DNA of 64,000 bases from Linanthus parryae (GCA_023055425.1 JALGPY010000005.1:8705501-8769500), one strand, 5' to 3'. Positions 1 to 20,593 are shown, counted from the first letter of the stretch. Made by a program: numbers and translations. The notes: generated from the sequence alone by a model not told the origin.

Positions 1-88
1 TACGGTTTTTTGTAACCTGTTGATTCGAGGAAGTGGCTCATATGATTGCAAATCGAGGTTTTCAGGGCTGATAGAGATTGTTCCAATC

Positions 89-1087
89 ATGGTGGAGCCT
101 GTGATTGGAGGGAAGTTTAAGCTGGGGAGGAAAATAGGGAGTGGGTCTTTTGGAGAGCTCTATTTAGGTACTACCACTTCAACAAGTTATTATTCTTCTG
201 TTTCATCTTTTGTCCTATTACTATTATGTTGATAGAGCTTTCACAATCTTGTTGTTTCTTGTTTTTAGGTGTCAATGTTCAAACTGGGGAGGAATTGGCT
301 ATCAAACTGGTAAGCTTTCCTTTTTCTACTATTGCTTTCTTGCATTCAATGGGTGTGATCAGTAGTATAAACTGATTTTTTACTCTTGAATATATGTGGA
401 GTTGATGTTGACGATGATTGACCTCTTTCTCTACAATTTGACTTTTTACCCGTAACTGAGTGGTACCTTTGACAAGGTGATTTGGGTTGCAAAACGATGT
501 TACTTACCTTCGTTCCCTCTCTTTCTTTCTGGTTTGACTTTTTGACTCGTAATTGAGTCACTTTGACCCAGTGATTTGGATAACAAGACGATGTAATTTT
601 TTGATAATTTTTGAATGGTGTTGTAGAGAATTTTTTTATCTACAACACCATGCAAAAGTTGTCAGAAAATTGCATCGTTTTACTATCCAAATCACCGGGT
701 CAATGTGATCCACTGAATAGTGATATGAATAGTAACAGGAAGAAAGAGAGGGAATTGAAGTATATTTTATAATTAAAACAAAAAATTGGATTGTTTTGTT
801 TTCCAAATCACCGGGTCAAAGGGACCAGTGAATAGTGGAAAAACTCAAAACGTAGAGAAAAATGCTTTAAGGAGGAAGTACAACTTTGCCAAACTGGTGA
901 AAAATCACCCCAAAAGATTGTCTAGTGCCCAAGCCCCTGCCCCAGCGCCTCACGATTGAACATGCTCTTATGATATTCCATATCAGAGTTTCAGCCTTAT
1001 TTGTTGTTACAATTCAATTCAGGAATCTGTCAAGACCAGACACCCTCAGCTTCACTATGAATCCAAAATTTATAGGTTTCTACAAGG

Positions 1088-1139
<52 letters not shown>

Positions 1140-4100
1140 GCGCGCGCGCACACACACACATGCAAGTAAATACAGACTGGTATAAAAGCAGTTGTACACT
1201 TATACCCTTTTGGTTATGAAGTGCGCACATTTTTAAGAATAGATTGAAGTAGGGTGTGGATTAGTACTTAATAAATAATTTTTGGTGATCAGTAATGCAC
1301 TTTTGCTGAGAATCCTAATCAGGAAGGTGATAAAACGAGCTATTTGTTTTAATATTGGCACATCATATTTCTGTTTGAAAATCGTTGCTGCTAAATTGAA
1401 TTTGAAATCACCTATGAAGCTACTTCGTTTGAGAGGAAAATTGCATAACTCGATCTTTAGCATCTTTGTCAACTTTGGTTGCTCTAGGAATAGGTCTTGA
1501 ACAATTGGCTTGTAGATTTTCACAATTTAAAGTTCATACTAGTATTCTGTGCGGGCAATGGCATGCATTAAACAATTCGCTGATATAGACGTTGTCTATT
1601 GACATCTCTGTTGATTTTGCTGCCCGTTTTACTGATCTTTGTTCTCTTCCTGTTCAGCTGGAATCGCCAATCTCAAATGGTCTGGAGTTGAGAATCAGTA
1701 TAATGTTATGGTTATTGATCTTCTGGGGCCAAGCTTGGAAGACTTGTTCACCCATTGCAACAGGAAGTTCTCTTTGAAAACAGTACTAATGCTTGCAGAA
1801 CAGCTAGTAAGTTCACACACATATCCACTCTAAATATCTCTTCTTTTAACCAAAGCAATGACCTGATGTCACCACTTCGCATCTTTCAGATTAAGAGAGT
1901 GGAGTACATTCACAAAAAAGGTTATCTTCACCGTGATATAAAGCCTGACAACTTCTTAATGGGTTTAGGACGCAAAGCAAATCAGGTATGGCTATGTTGC
2001 TTTCCTAACTTTAAGTAAATGTTAGTATTCAACATGATGGTATAATGTCTTTCTATCTATGATTGTCTGAAGTTGTGACTTATGAGACACCCATGTGATG
2101 TTTTTCATCCTTATACTACTGACATAATGTTTTCTTAAAGGTAATTGAAACTTGTGAAAAAACAAAAACGAACATTTAATTTGTTTGAGTTTATTCACAA
2201 TTGAAGCAAGTATAAGTCTGGTACTCTGGTTGCAACCCTTGAAATTCTCCTTGCTATCAAAGAAAACAAACTTGTTACTGAGTTGTGTTACAATGATAGC
2301 TGTGCTAGAATGACCTTCCTCATGAAAGTTGGTTGGGCATTTTGCAAACTTTTCCTCTGCCTGCATTCTCCGAAGCAGTAGAAAGAAAGATGACTCTATG
2401 CATTCAGTTTTCTCAGAATACCTAAGACTGGTTTTCTTTTATCAAGAGCAAGCCTAAACAGAGAAGAGAAACACTGAAACACAGTTTCTTTTTCAAGAAT
2501 CAAACCTTGCTCTATCATCTGCCGTAAGGTAGGCACCCTTAGCGCCTTACGAAGTCATCCACCTCTCAGCCCTATCCATCTTCACCATAAAAATGATAAG
2601 TTCATTACAGGAAATGTACGGAGATTATTTTATCATGTTTTCAGTTTTCATCGATGTTTAATATTTTCTCTAGATTTAAAAGTTAAGCCTTGTTTATATA
2701 TATGTATGCGTGTGTGCTGCATACCTGGCTTAATTTTCCAATTTCTGCACCTTATGGAATCAACTAATGGAAACAGGTGTATGTCATTGACTTCGGCCTT
2801 GCTAGAAAGTACAAAGATCTTCAAACTCACAGGCACATACCATACAGGTGATTGATCCATATTGTCTTGTAATGATGGCTTGGTGTATTCACTATTATTC
2901 AGATGACAATTGTGTTTACTTTTTCTCTACTGTTCTGATATTTTTCATTATAAAGCCAACTTGAACTTGCTTCAAGCTTTTTAACCACTACAGCTTAAAA
3001 CAGATGTCTCCATTATTTCTTCTTTTATGTACTCCAAGTTAGTGTGAATCCAAACACCTTCTGTCTACGGAAAAAGAACAGTGGTTGAGTAATTTACCAT
3101 GTTGGAGTGGGTTTCTCAATGAAATGGTAGAAAAATAGACTGTTTACTATGAAATGAAACAACCAAAGAGTTATACTAGAACTGCCCAAGAATCCAAGTC
3201 AGGCTCAAAATTGTCAAGCAACAGATTTTATATCTCGTGCTTCTACTTATTCTGTTATCTTTTGATATATATTTACTAGTATATGTAATGCATCGGCTTA
3301 ATTTTTCTCGCAGAGAAAATAAGAATCTCACAGGGACATCTCGTTACGCCAGTATTAACACTCACCTTGGAGTTGGTAAGCAGTAATTTTCTTCAGTCTG
3401 TAATTATCAAGCGACGGCCCTTGAGAAATTTTGGATACGTGAATGGTTTTCACCAAAATTCTGCTTACTTTTTTTGCCGTCAGAACAGAGCAGAAGGGAT
3501 GATTTGGAATCTCTTGGTTACATGCTTATGTATTTCCTTCGAGGAAGGTAGAAATTCTATAGCCATCTTTATTTCCTTAAAGTTTCCTTGTCTTAGCATT
3601 TTTCCTGCATTGGACTTCCGTTGCTAATTATCTCGTCTGTTCGCCTTTTTTCTTTCTAATCAATGACGTTTCTTTTGTGTAGTCTCCCCTGGCAAGGGCT
3701 AAAAGCCGACAACGAGAAACATAAATTTGACAAGATCAAGGAAAAGAAGATGCTAACTCCAGTTGAGGTACTTGAATTTAGCCCTGACTTGGAAGTAGAA
3801 ATGTCAAGTGGACCAGAGGCCCGGCCGTTCCAATGCTGAAACGGCCCGGCTCAGACCCATGGCCGTCCTGAACCAGCTCTAGGCTCTAGCGCCCACATGC
3901 CGTGGTCTGGGCTGGTTCCTGAATTTTGGGAAACGCCCAACAGGCCTGGCCCGCAGAAAGGTCACCGGCCTCTGAACACAGTCCTCCCCGCCCCGCTTGA
4001 ATAGCCTATTTTTATGCCAAATTTATTTTTTATGATTATTATATTGTACTTTTTCAAATAATGAAAATGAATAGCCAGATATTCTAAAAAAGATCAATGG

Positions 4101-4673
4101 ACTGACTTGACCCTGCCTGTATTGACCCGGCTATAGGGATGCAGTCATGTGGTCCGAGCCAGGTCTGGGGTTATCGACTCTAGGACTGGCCTGGTGCACA
4201 ATGGGACCGCAACCTGGCGGTCCTCCTCCAAGATAAGCATGCCATAGTGTTGGGCTAACTCCAATGGATACTTTAGGAGCACCATTGTTTCATGTTGTAA
4301 ATAAGCATCTGATTATTGATTTGTTCTGTTGAATAGGTGCTTTGCAAATCATATCCGTCGGAGTTCATAGCATACTTCAACTACTGCCGTACGTTACGGT
4401 TCGAAGACCAACCTGATTATTCATATTTAAGGAGGATATTCCGGGACTTATTTGTCCGTGAAGGTAAAAAACCGAAGTGAAAATTTATATACTCCATCTT
4501 CTTGTGTATTTTATATTGTTGAGATTTATTATTTTCAATTGTCGTGGACGATGGTCATACAGAGTATAATGTTTTCTGCTGTTACTGCTGCAGGTTATCA
4601 GTTTGACGATGCGTTCGATTGGACTAAGGTCAAGCATCCTCAATTAGAGCCAGTTCCGGAGGCTGTAAATTAA
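89..4673 (+). CDS. Casein kinase 1-like Ser/Thr kinase, copy 1, tail lost by frameshift
   Basis: Eleven exons join in frame to 307 aa: 89-167, 269-309, 1023-1092, 1658-1806, 1890-1985, 2777-2847, 3314-3375, 3484-3547, 3683-3767, 4337-4463, 4594-4673, all GT-AG. The protein is a nearly bare CK1 kinase domain: glycine loop GSGSFG, AIKL (Lys39), HRDIKPDN (Asp129), IDFGLA (DFG Asp150). CK1-like kinases phosphorylate acidic or primed Ser/Thr sites. Plant members usually run to 400-480 aa with a Ser/Arg-rich tail that directs localisation. Here the tail is gone: compared with copy 2, one base is missing between 4642 and 4643, so the last residues are [11 protein letters not shown] and a stop follows. 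An in-frame ATG at 20 exists, but copy 2 places the corresponding region in the 5' UTR, so 89 is the better start. The catalytic residues are intact, so it may be a tail-less active kinase or an early pseudogene. Confidence 0.88.
462..826. repeat. Nested foldback (MITE-like) in intron 2 of kinase copy 1
   Basis: The inner arms 565-607 and about 659-701 are near-perfect inverted repeats around a small loop near 630-640. An outer pair, about 462-500 and 790-826, repeats the same motif (gatttgg... with ..ccaaatcaccgggtcaaa) in opposite orientation. Kinase copy 2 has nothing similar in this intron. A related hairpin lies at 27290-27417. The structure fits a foldback MITE with a second copy of its own end nested around it. 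No clean target duplication was found. Confidence 0.6.
1099..1160. repeat. Compound (CT)n(CA)n(CG)n(CA)n microsatellite
   Basis: Simple dinucleotide runs sit directly after the exon 3 donor of kinase copy 1. The CT part has a counterpart at the same place in copy 2 (7692-7729), so the tract predates the duplication. Confidence 0.95.
3790..4245. repeat. GC-rich repeat-derived insert in intron 9 of kinase copy 1
   Basis: Two GC-rich blocks (about 3800-4005 and 4110-4235) built of GGCC/CCGG-rich words flank an AT-rich middle. Copy 2 intron 9 lacks them. The composition and the start at tagaaatgtcaagtgg resemble GC-rich ends of plant hAT elements, but I could not define matching inverted ends or a target duplication. 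Assignment to hAT is inference. Confidence 0.4.
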
Positions 4674-5593
4674 CTTGGAGATTATTTTCAAAATTTTGAT
4701 TTAGTATTGGAAACCAACCATCCTGATGCAGAAAACAAAGCACGCACATTTAAAGGGGAATGGTGACAGAGATGCTTTGAACATCTTGCCGGCTCCGTTT
4801 TAACCATTAATTTACTACTATGATTTTGTGATTATGACCCAGAAACAAAACAACAAAATCATTTAAACAATTTCAAAGTGCAGTCAATCTTTCTATGTGT
4901 TATATTGAAGGCTCCTGAGGAGGAGCGTGCCCTAGCAACATAGGTCTGTGTTATTTGCCAACAGAAACTAGCAGTGGCTTCCTTGTCGTTCTCCTTAGGC
5001 GTTACTACTGTGTTGGTTGTCGTATTTGGCTTCTTTATTTTTCTTTTAATGGTGATTTGTTAACGTCTGCATCCAAAAATGAGCTTCTAGTTAAAATTGT
5101 ATAATTATTTGCAACCCTAATTTATGAACCTCTCTGATCGCATCTCCATTTACGATGTGAACTGCAATGTAGTTCTAAACTGCGATGTAGTTTTTAGTAC
5201 TTCATTTCTTCCCTCTCTTTCTAATTGCATTACAAATGAAGTACTGAAAACCAGAGCGAGACTGGGAAAGAGAGACTGTAATTAAAGGGATTAGATAAAA
5301 TGGTCATAAAACAAAGGTACTATACATAACTTAAAATAATTGTAATGCAATTAGTAGAGATAGGTGATAGTTTCCTTAATCCTATCACATCACTCAGATG
5401 GTGGTAGGGGAGTAGGGGGGATAAGGAGTCCTTTTAGACCACCCACTCCAACTCAGTGTGTCCTGTCTGTCCTTCATTCATATGCAAGCAACCAAAGAGA
5501 CAAACAAAACATACACCTGAACTAAAATGGAAACTAGAGAATGACACAACTTGCTGGACCAGAAAAAAATTACCAATTACACAGCCAAAAATT
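4674..5593. other. 3' UTR of kinase copy 1 and spacer
   Basis: The first 300-400 bases after the stop are AT-rich and probably 3' UTR. The rest is low-complexity spacer with an imperfect inverted pair around 5190-5250. No gene is seen. Confidence 0.5.
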
Positions 5594-5922
5594 GGGTAAA
5601 AAGCAATTTCATCCCCTATAAGTTGACTAAACACTTTTTACCCCTTTTAGTTTGGAAGAGGAGACTCTCACCCTTTCAGTGTGCCAAATTTCGAGTAACT
5701 TACACTGTATGAAAGTGAATCCATTAGTTCGGGAGGGGGAGTTATTTCCATAACTAATTTCAATGACATACTCCCCCCACCCCCCCAAATCATGTTAAAA
5801 ACATCTATTATACCCTTAAATAACTCTCATTTTTGAACAATATGGAAAAATTGTCCCAAAATTTAATTTTAGTCCAGGATAACGACTTCAATAGGGCGGT
5901 GTAGAGGTGAAAGTGTCCTTTT
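5594..5922. mobile_element. Degenerate MITE, same family as 14314-14612
   Basis: The left end starts gggtaaaaa and continues with the word order of the element at 14314 (cactttt.acccc, ttttagtttgga, ctcaccc). The right end carries ggtgaaagtgtcc, the reverse complement of the family terminus. It is more diverged than the other two members. Endpoints are approximate and no target duplication is claimed. Confidence 0.55.
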
Positions 5923-6359
5923 TTAAACTGAGAATTATTATTACATTCGAATTTAGGTTTGATCTTATGAATACTTTTAACGTACTTACATATTCTCATA
6001 CTTAAAAGAGTGAAATAACCACCACATTAAGTTTGTGCCATGGATTACTACTTCATTTTCAGCCACATAATTTCCAATTTTAGAGATTCTACAATTGAAC
6101 TGATATTATTTTTTAATCAGTAGATTATTAGATTAAGATTTTATGTCATAACAAACGGAATTAAATTAAAATGACCAATTTTAATCGAAATTGATTAAAA
6201 TCATGGTTCCCAAACATGCCCTCATTGGCAAATGCATAAAATTTAGGGCATATTATGAATTGTATCAAGAACAAGGGGTGTTTATGCGTAGAAGCATAAA
6301 CTTTTGGGCAACTTTTAAAAAGAAAATAGAAACCCTCCTCATAGGCAGGCTCTATTTCC
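5923..6359. other. AT-rich spacer and proximal promoter of kinase copy 2
   Basis: No coding signal is seen. The stretch is AT-rich up to the CT/CA-rich start of the copy 2 leader and probably contains its promoter. I could not assign a TATA box with confidence. Confidence 0.4.
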
Positions 6360-6877
6360 ATCACACACACAAACCACCGTCGTCGTCTCTATTTTTCTTT
6401 CTCCATCGGTGTTTGTTATTCAGTCAAACAACACAAAAACCCTAATTTCTTTTTCTTTCTCATCGCGTACCCATTACTCCTCCTCTCTATCAACCTTTTC
6501 AATTCCACTGGTAATCCATCGTTTCTTCTTTGTATTTTGACGTATTCCTTGTCTTCTGATTCAACCAATTGGAGTTTTTTTCAAATTTTTTTCGATGAAT
6601 GATTTGCCCCTTTTGTTTTGGAATTAGGGTTCCGATTTCGCGTCCAATTGAAGGAGGAGGCTCTTTTCGGAGCTCGTGTGTTAATTAACGGTCAAAGTTG
6701 GAGATTTTTCGAGTCGATCGGTTCGCATTCACTGTTAGGTGTTCGGAATTGTTGGTTTCAGGAAGTGGCTTGTGTGATTGAAGTGTGAATTTGGTATTTT
6801 TTTTCGAATTTCTGGAAAAGAGTTAAAATAAAGATTTCAAGACGCGGTTTTGAGAGCTGAGAGAGGTTCTTTCAATA
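6360..6877 (+). other. 5' UTR of kinase copy 2, with a probable leader intron
   Basis: The stretch from about 6360 is pyrimidine-rich, as plant leaders often are, and contains an aaaaccctaa telo-box-like word near 6435. A probable leader intron runs from the donor at 6511 (ccactg/gtaatc) to the acceptor at about 6761 (gtttcag/gaagtggc). The first bases of the window match the leader exon after this acceptor. Confidence 0.5.
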
Positions 6878-15053
<8,176 letters not shown>

Positions 15054-16565
15054 AAGTAAAAAAATACGGGCAGGGAAGTTGTCACACTCTTGCTTTCAGA
15101 TGGAGAAGGATCATCCTATTTATTGAATCTTTATCACCATCCTGCACTTGTATAGGGGAGAATCATTGTCTCGCAAGACACAAAAAATGTCAGTGACCGC
15201 CTCTTCGCTTCCAACATTTGGTACTGTGTTATTTCTCGTCCATTGTTGATGGCCTCGGTCAAGGAGGTCAGTATCTGGAATTTCTCTATCAAACATGGGA
15301 GACTACTAGTTGGCTGCAAAATTTGCTGCTATTTTATGTTTTTTTGTGTCACGTTCAAGTTTTTCTTTGTAGCCTTTGTTCCTATGTCATGGCATACCCA
15401 TTATTGTCCTTGGATTACGTCGCAATTCACACTAATTGTAACAGTTCATCTTTGTGACCATTCTGACTAGATATACGATTTACTGTAGAATATTTCTACA
15501 ACCCCCTAGCAGCGTTTTATTTGGGGAAATGTGATATATTAAGCGATTGTTATACGCCTTGTAAGGACTATAACTGTGTATGCAAAAGATGGTACTCCAA
15601 CCAATCATCTTTGGCGATTTGTGTTACGGGCTCAGCCTCTGCTCTATCTCTATGAACAGCTGGGTTGACGTGTGCGGAGTGTGTGACCTTCATATTTGAT
15701 TGGTATTGAACTCGGTGGGGGTATTTTTCAGATATGTTTGTATCCTTTACCCAAAGTATCGTGTTGCCACATAAGCTTGTTGATTCAAGGCTGGGACAGG
15801 TGACCTTGTGACATATGAGTTTCTTGAGGTGTTGGACGACTGGGCTGTTACACTTAGAAATGCATTATAGGCGTTTGCAAATCGTGATTAGTTGGTACAG
15901 TTAATTATGATTGATTGAGAAGGACTCAAATTCAAAGTTCCATGGATGTCCACATGAATGTATAGTCAATATGGCGTAAGATCATTCGCAAAGCAAGGGG
16001 AAAAGCATCTCCCGCTTGCTTATTGAATACTGTTGTGAGATTGTAGAAATTGTCTGAAAAACAGTTTGTGCTATCAGAAAGCACCTGCGAAACTGAGATA
16101 GACCATGGACGTACAAGAGTCCAATATGCAAGAAAAACCACACTTTGCGAAATTGAGATAGACCGTACGAACGTAGAAGAGTCGAAAATACAAGAAAAAT
16201 CAAATCCGCATGTTAAGAAGTGTGGTAGTGCAAAGTGCAAACAAGAGCAATGGAGTATACAACAGAGGTCCACCAGCTCAAAATACAACAGAAAAGTTGT
16301 CCAGTGGGATGAGCATGTTCCAGAAACACAACTGGTAAGGGCTAGAAGTAGTAATTCACAAGAACTTGCAATAGTAGTCTAATTCCCCTATAACAGATGA
16401 GTGCGAAACATGTACATTGATTCCAAATGAAACAATCAACTGTATCAAGAAATGATCAACGACGACAGGAGCAATATGTTCAATGGGAAACCTTGAACAG
16501 TAGTACTGCTGGTGCGAGTTTCAACAATTATAAGGAGCAGAAAATATAGTTCTTCAATCTTCGTC
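15054..16565. other. 3' UTR of kinase copy 2 and intergenic spacer
   Basis: The first part (to about 15450) is T-rich and is probably 3' UTR. The remainder has no recognised gene. An open stretch at 16050-16382 on the plus strand is built on a diverged tandem repeat (about 16087-16200) and resembles nothing I know. Confidence 0.45.
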
Positions 16566-19500
16566 TCAGGGATTTCTGAGGGCCGCCAATCTCTTCTCCA
16601 GCTCATCCATACCAGAACTGCAGGAAGAGAACCATAACCCGGACATGAATGATTTAGTATAAACTATCCCAAACGGTACGGGTGGAATTGAAATCATTGC
16701 CAGAAAATCTCCTACTATGGTGAACTTAAAGCAGGTCTTGCTAAGGAGGAACTGAACTTGTGTGGTAGTAGTACCACATATTCTTGAGCATAGACAATTA
16801 CATAGCTAAACAGTGGAAAAAAGAGGAAAAAGTAAATGTTGTCCTTCCCGAACTGCCTATGAACCATAGACGTATCAATTTTTTTATTTTTGTTTAATAT
16901 CGAATTGAATTGTTAGTATAAAATAATGCTGGATTCAAGTGTGTTAATGCGGAGAAGAGAAGAAATGAAAATGATAAAACAGAGTAAGATATACCTGGTA
17001 CCCTCCTCAGCTGTCTTCCCTGCAATTCTTCCTTTAGGTGCAGATGATAACTGACAAGATAAAAACAGAACTACTTTAATACATGAATATAGAATCAACT
17101 ACCAAATAGTACCGATATAATTTTCAGAGACACTTCCAAAGTGAATGTACATACCTGCGAGGCAACATCAACTCCGATTTCGTCTAGGACCTGCAACAAG
17201 TAAGAAATAAATAATTATAGTACCAAATGAAAAAGAACTTGGAGATGACTACATACACCATCTAGAGTTCTAACTACTGGTTGTAGCAGAGCATATAAAA
17301 GAAACTGACACATGTTCCTAGATCTAAACCAAATAGTTAATTCGCTAGCCCAAGGACAAATAAACATAACTCATGTAAGGGGTGACAGAAACAATGTCTG
17401 ATGTATCTGGATCTGGTTATTGGGTTTGGGGGTCATAATCAGATGTCTAGACAAAAATTGAACATAAACGTCCACGCTACAGTAAGAACTTCGAAGCGAT
17501 TCATTAGTCAAGCATTCAATACTACACAGCCAGAAGTAGTGAGGTAATGAGAGACCAAGACATATTACTTTCTTGATAAATCAATGGAACAGAACCAGAA
17601 TTATATGCATATAACAGGTAACTAAAACACTGTAGCATGGTAAGTAGAAAGTTCACCTGATTTGTCAAATCTTCAGTTTCATCTTCAGCTTCATCATCAT
17701 CCAAGGCATCATCAATGGCATCTGACATCATCTCAGTCTGCATTTCACAGTAATGAAATTAAACAAATTAATTAGACCCAGTTCACAACCACAAAACTGA
17801 AACAGTGAGCTTGATGTTCTTTTCATGTTATATAAGAATGCCTTACAGTCATATCCATCTGAGCTGATTGCTTCTGGAATTCTCGCATCACCTTTGCCTG
17901 TTTTATTGGGTCCATTTGCTGCGAAATATCAAAAGGAAACAGAATCATGACCAAGTAGAAAAAACTGGAACAAAATATACCAAAGCTAATTTTCATATCG
18001 CTTGAGTTGAGATTCTAAACAGAGAATAAGAATGAAACTCCATCTAATACTTCGACCACGTTATCCAAGTTCAAACTGGGAGAATGGTCTTGTCTACCAT
18101 AAAATGAAAAATTTGAGTGTATTTCCAACGAAGTACGAAGATCTATCTATTAATTTTCCACTTACCTTAGTCATAGCTGACATTGCCTTGCTGGCCCCTT
18201 TAATGCCAACAGCTACAGATGATTGGGCAGACATTGCCTACACAAAAAGAGATGTCATTGCTCATTGGCGGACGCAGAATTCTTATCGAGTAGGGGCCAA
18301 GTACATATTAAAAATGTCTAATATGAAAATTTTAAATTTTAAAAGGGCCAAAATGTATTATATTTCTATAAATACTAAAAATATTAGGGGGTCCAAGTAG
18401 AATTTTCAAAACTTTGTGGGGGCCGCGGCCCCCCTCCGCCACCCCCTGTGTCCGCCAATGTCATTGCTAAGGGCACAATGCAACAAACCAGGAAAATCCA
18501 TTGCTTCGTAAATTTGGAAAATGAAACCAAGTGGTCTGATGATTCACCTGTGTATGAGTTGCTATACCTCTCATTTGAGCACGGCTACCTTGTAATTTTG
18601 CTATTTGCTGCCTGAGCCTAATTAGCTGTCTAGCTAAAGTTTTTGTAGCAGCCTGCAGAATGCATATACGAGGGAGATCATAAAATTTCAATGATTCCAG
18701 AACTCCCTACCAAACAAGTTTATATGAAGTACCTCATTTCCAGATTTAGCAGTTCTCTTTATTTCAGCAACAAGCTTCTTCTCCTGTTTCAATACCACTC
18801 AAATTGCATCAAGCACCATAAACATACAAAGTAAATACAGTGGTATCCAAATGCGCCTCACATACTTCAGACTGCAAAGTGGTAATCTCCCTCTCGATAC
18901 CTAAACCAAGATAACAGACATGGAGTTGAAAATCAGAACTTCTTTACGAAATGTTACGTTGAGAAGCACACATATACGACGACTCAATTGAAAAGCATTG
19001 AAAAACAAAAAATCAGAAGGCAATACAACAATCCTTCTTGTATTGCCTATATCGGGATTTCCTTCTTCATATCTTTTTCTGTGATCAATTACACCAGTCA
19101 TTTTCAGATCTAGATATCTGGTGTACAAACTGGATATGTAATATTTATGAAACTACGACATATCTAGTTTGGTAAATCCCTGGTGAGAATTTTATGCACG
19201 GTATATTACTTCAGGAATGATGAACAAACATACTCTCCTATGCATACCAGGCTTGAAATCAGTTGTATGCATATCAGGAGGAACCAAACGTGTAACCTCC
19301 TAAGACCATCCACAATGGTGGGTTCACCCTCCCCCTCCAGCCCCACCCCTAACTCACTAATAATACTCCTAATATTTACAATCCTACCCTATTACCTCCA
19401 ACAGTCAAAACACTATTCGCCCCCTCTTATACTATTTTATTCATCTCCTCCAACCACATCTACTTTTTAACAAACAAACACAAAAAAAATGAAAAAAGAA

Positions 19501-20504
19501 ACCTACCAGGCCCACCAAGGAGGCGCGCCTGTGGGCTTGGCTCCCCCCTCCCCTTCACCTCTTTGCCCTCTTTTAACCTCCCCACCCACCGCCTCACCCA
19601 CTGTTGGAGGCACTAATCAGGGGGCGTGGGTGAGAAGAAGACCACGGCTGGAGTTGGTCTAAGTGAATTCAGAAGCACTATCCTTAAAAGGTTTAATAGA
19701 AAGATCAAGTACCTAACAAAACGAATCTACTGTTATGCTCTACCGGGGGTCCAGGGGAGAACCACTAGTCAGCTTCCTAGTGAACTTACATGTCACAGTT
19801 CGCTCACTTCATTGGTCTAAGTTTCATGAATTGCCTATGGATTTTGGATGCTAATGCTTCTAATAATCACGGGCACATGTGTCAACAACCAAATGCAAAG
19901 AGTAGCAGGAACTCATCGGAAAAAGTACATGCTAAGCAGTAAATTCTGTTAAATTGTGTATCTTTCGTGTCAGCAATGCAGCTAGCTTTCAGCTCAAATC
20001 AGATCCAAAATTGACTATATAGTAAAATCAATTATTTTTCTAGAGTATCTACAGTGAGACAAGAAATACTACTACTAAAAAATCTAAACATGTCAGTGAT
20101 CAAACCAAAAGCAAGTACTTGCACAATTTTACACAGAAGAAAGGGGAAAAAAGTTAAAATTGAAGGCGATCATGATGATGATTCAACTCCAACGCTAATA
20201 AACATCAGTTTTTCTCTCGAGTTATGCGGTTATACCTCTGGTTGCATTGCTCATCTCTCGCTTACTCTCCCGAAGCGCCTCTGCGGGAAAAAAAAAACTC
20301 AGTTTTGTGAATACAATTGGAGAGATTGATCAATTTCAAATTAGTCAACCGATTGAAGAAACACGAAATCGAGCGATTGATGAACAGCATATGAATCGCG
20401 AAAGGTTGAATTGCAGCATTGAAGCAACAGCAAAATTGGATGAGAAAGAAGAGAAATTAGGGCACAAAACCTTTGGCAGTTGGTTTCTTAGCGAAGAGGT
20501 TCAT
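16566..20504 (-). CDS. VPS2.2/2.3: ESCRT-III subunit, VPS2.2/VPS2.3 (CHMP2B-type)
   Basis: Read on the minus strand, eleven exons give 212 aa: 20504-20471, 20280-20236, 18900-18866, 18783-18733, 18652-18548, 18237-18166, 17918-17847, 17737-17657, 17190-17155, 17050-16995, 16617-16566. The start MNLFAKKPTAKEALRESKRE, the middle RQLIRLRQQIAKLQGSRAQ, and DLTNQVLDEIGVDVASQLSS followed by APKGRIAGKT match plant VPS2.2/2.3 rather than VPS2.1. The protein is a Snf7-fold, charged-helix ESCRT-III subunit: basic N-terminal helices, an acidic C-terminal half (DDALDDDEAEDETED) and a final helix DELEKRLAALR, the MIM1-type motif that binds VPS4. It assembles on endosomes to form intralumenal vesicles. The length is normal for the family and the frame is clean. 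Intron 2 (1.3 kb) and intron 5 carry small DNA transposons. Confidence 0.95.
18263..18460. mobile_element. hAT-type MITE in VPS2 intron 5
   Basis: 198 bp. Terminal inverted repeats of 15 bp with one mismatch: cattggcggacgcag at the left and, reverse complemented, cattggcggacacag at the right. A perfect 8-bp target duplication tcattgct flanks it (18255-18262 and 18461-18468). No coding capacity. Confidence 0.9.
19304..19659. mobile_element. Tourist-type (PIF/Harbinger) MITE in VPS2 intron 2
   Basis: 356 bp. The left end gaccatccacaatgg and the reverse-complemented right end gaccaactccagccgtgg are imperfect inverted repeats, each flanked by taa (19301-19303 and 19660-19662), the trinucleotide duplication of PIF/Harbinger elements. 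Subterminal parts are C-rich, the core AT-rich. Confidence 0.7.
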
Positions 20505-20562
20505 CGTTCCCAATCTGTGATCACTGTACAGACGAATTTGTGTATGTAGAAGTATATTCTGT

Positions 20563-20565
<3 letters not shown>

Positions 20566-20593
<28 letters not shown>

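Noticed and set aside
20..232. Longer start for kinase copy 1 at position 20
   Set aside because: It is in frame with the real ATG at 89, but copy 2 shows stop codons in the matching leader and the family begins at the M-x-P-V-I-G-G-K-F position.
16050..16382. 110-codon plus-strand frame as a gene
   Set aside because: Built on a diverged short repeat, no domain, no flanking gene structure.
18032..18400. 122-codon plus-strand frame
   Set aside because: Runs antisense through a VPS2 exon and into a hAT MITE; a chance frame.
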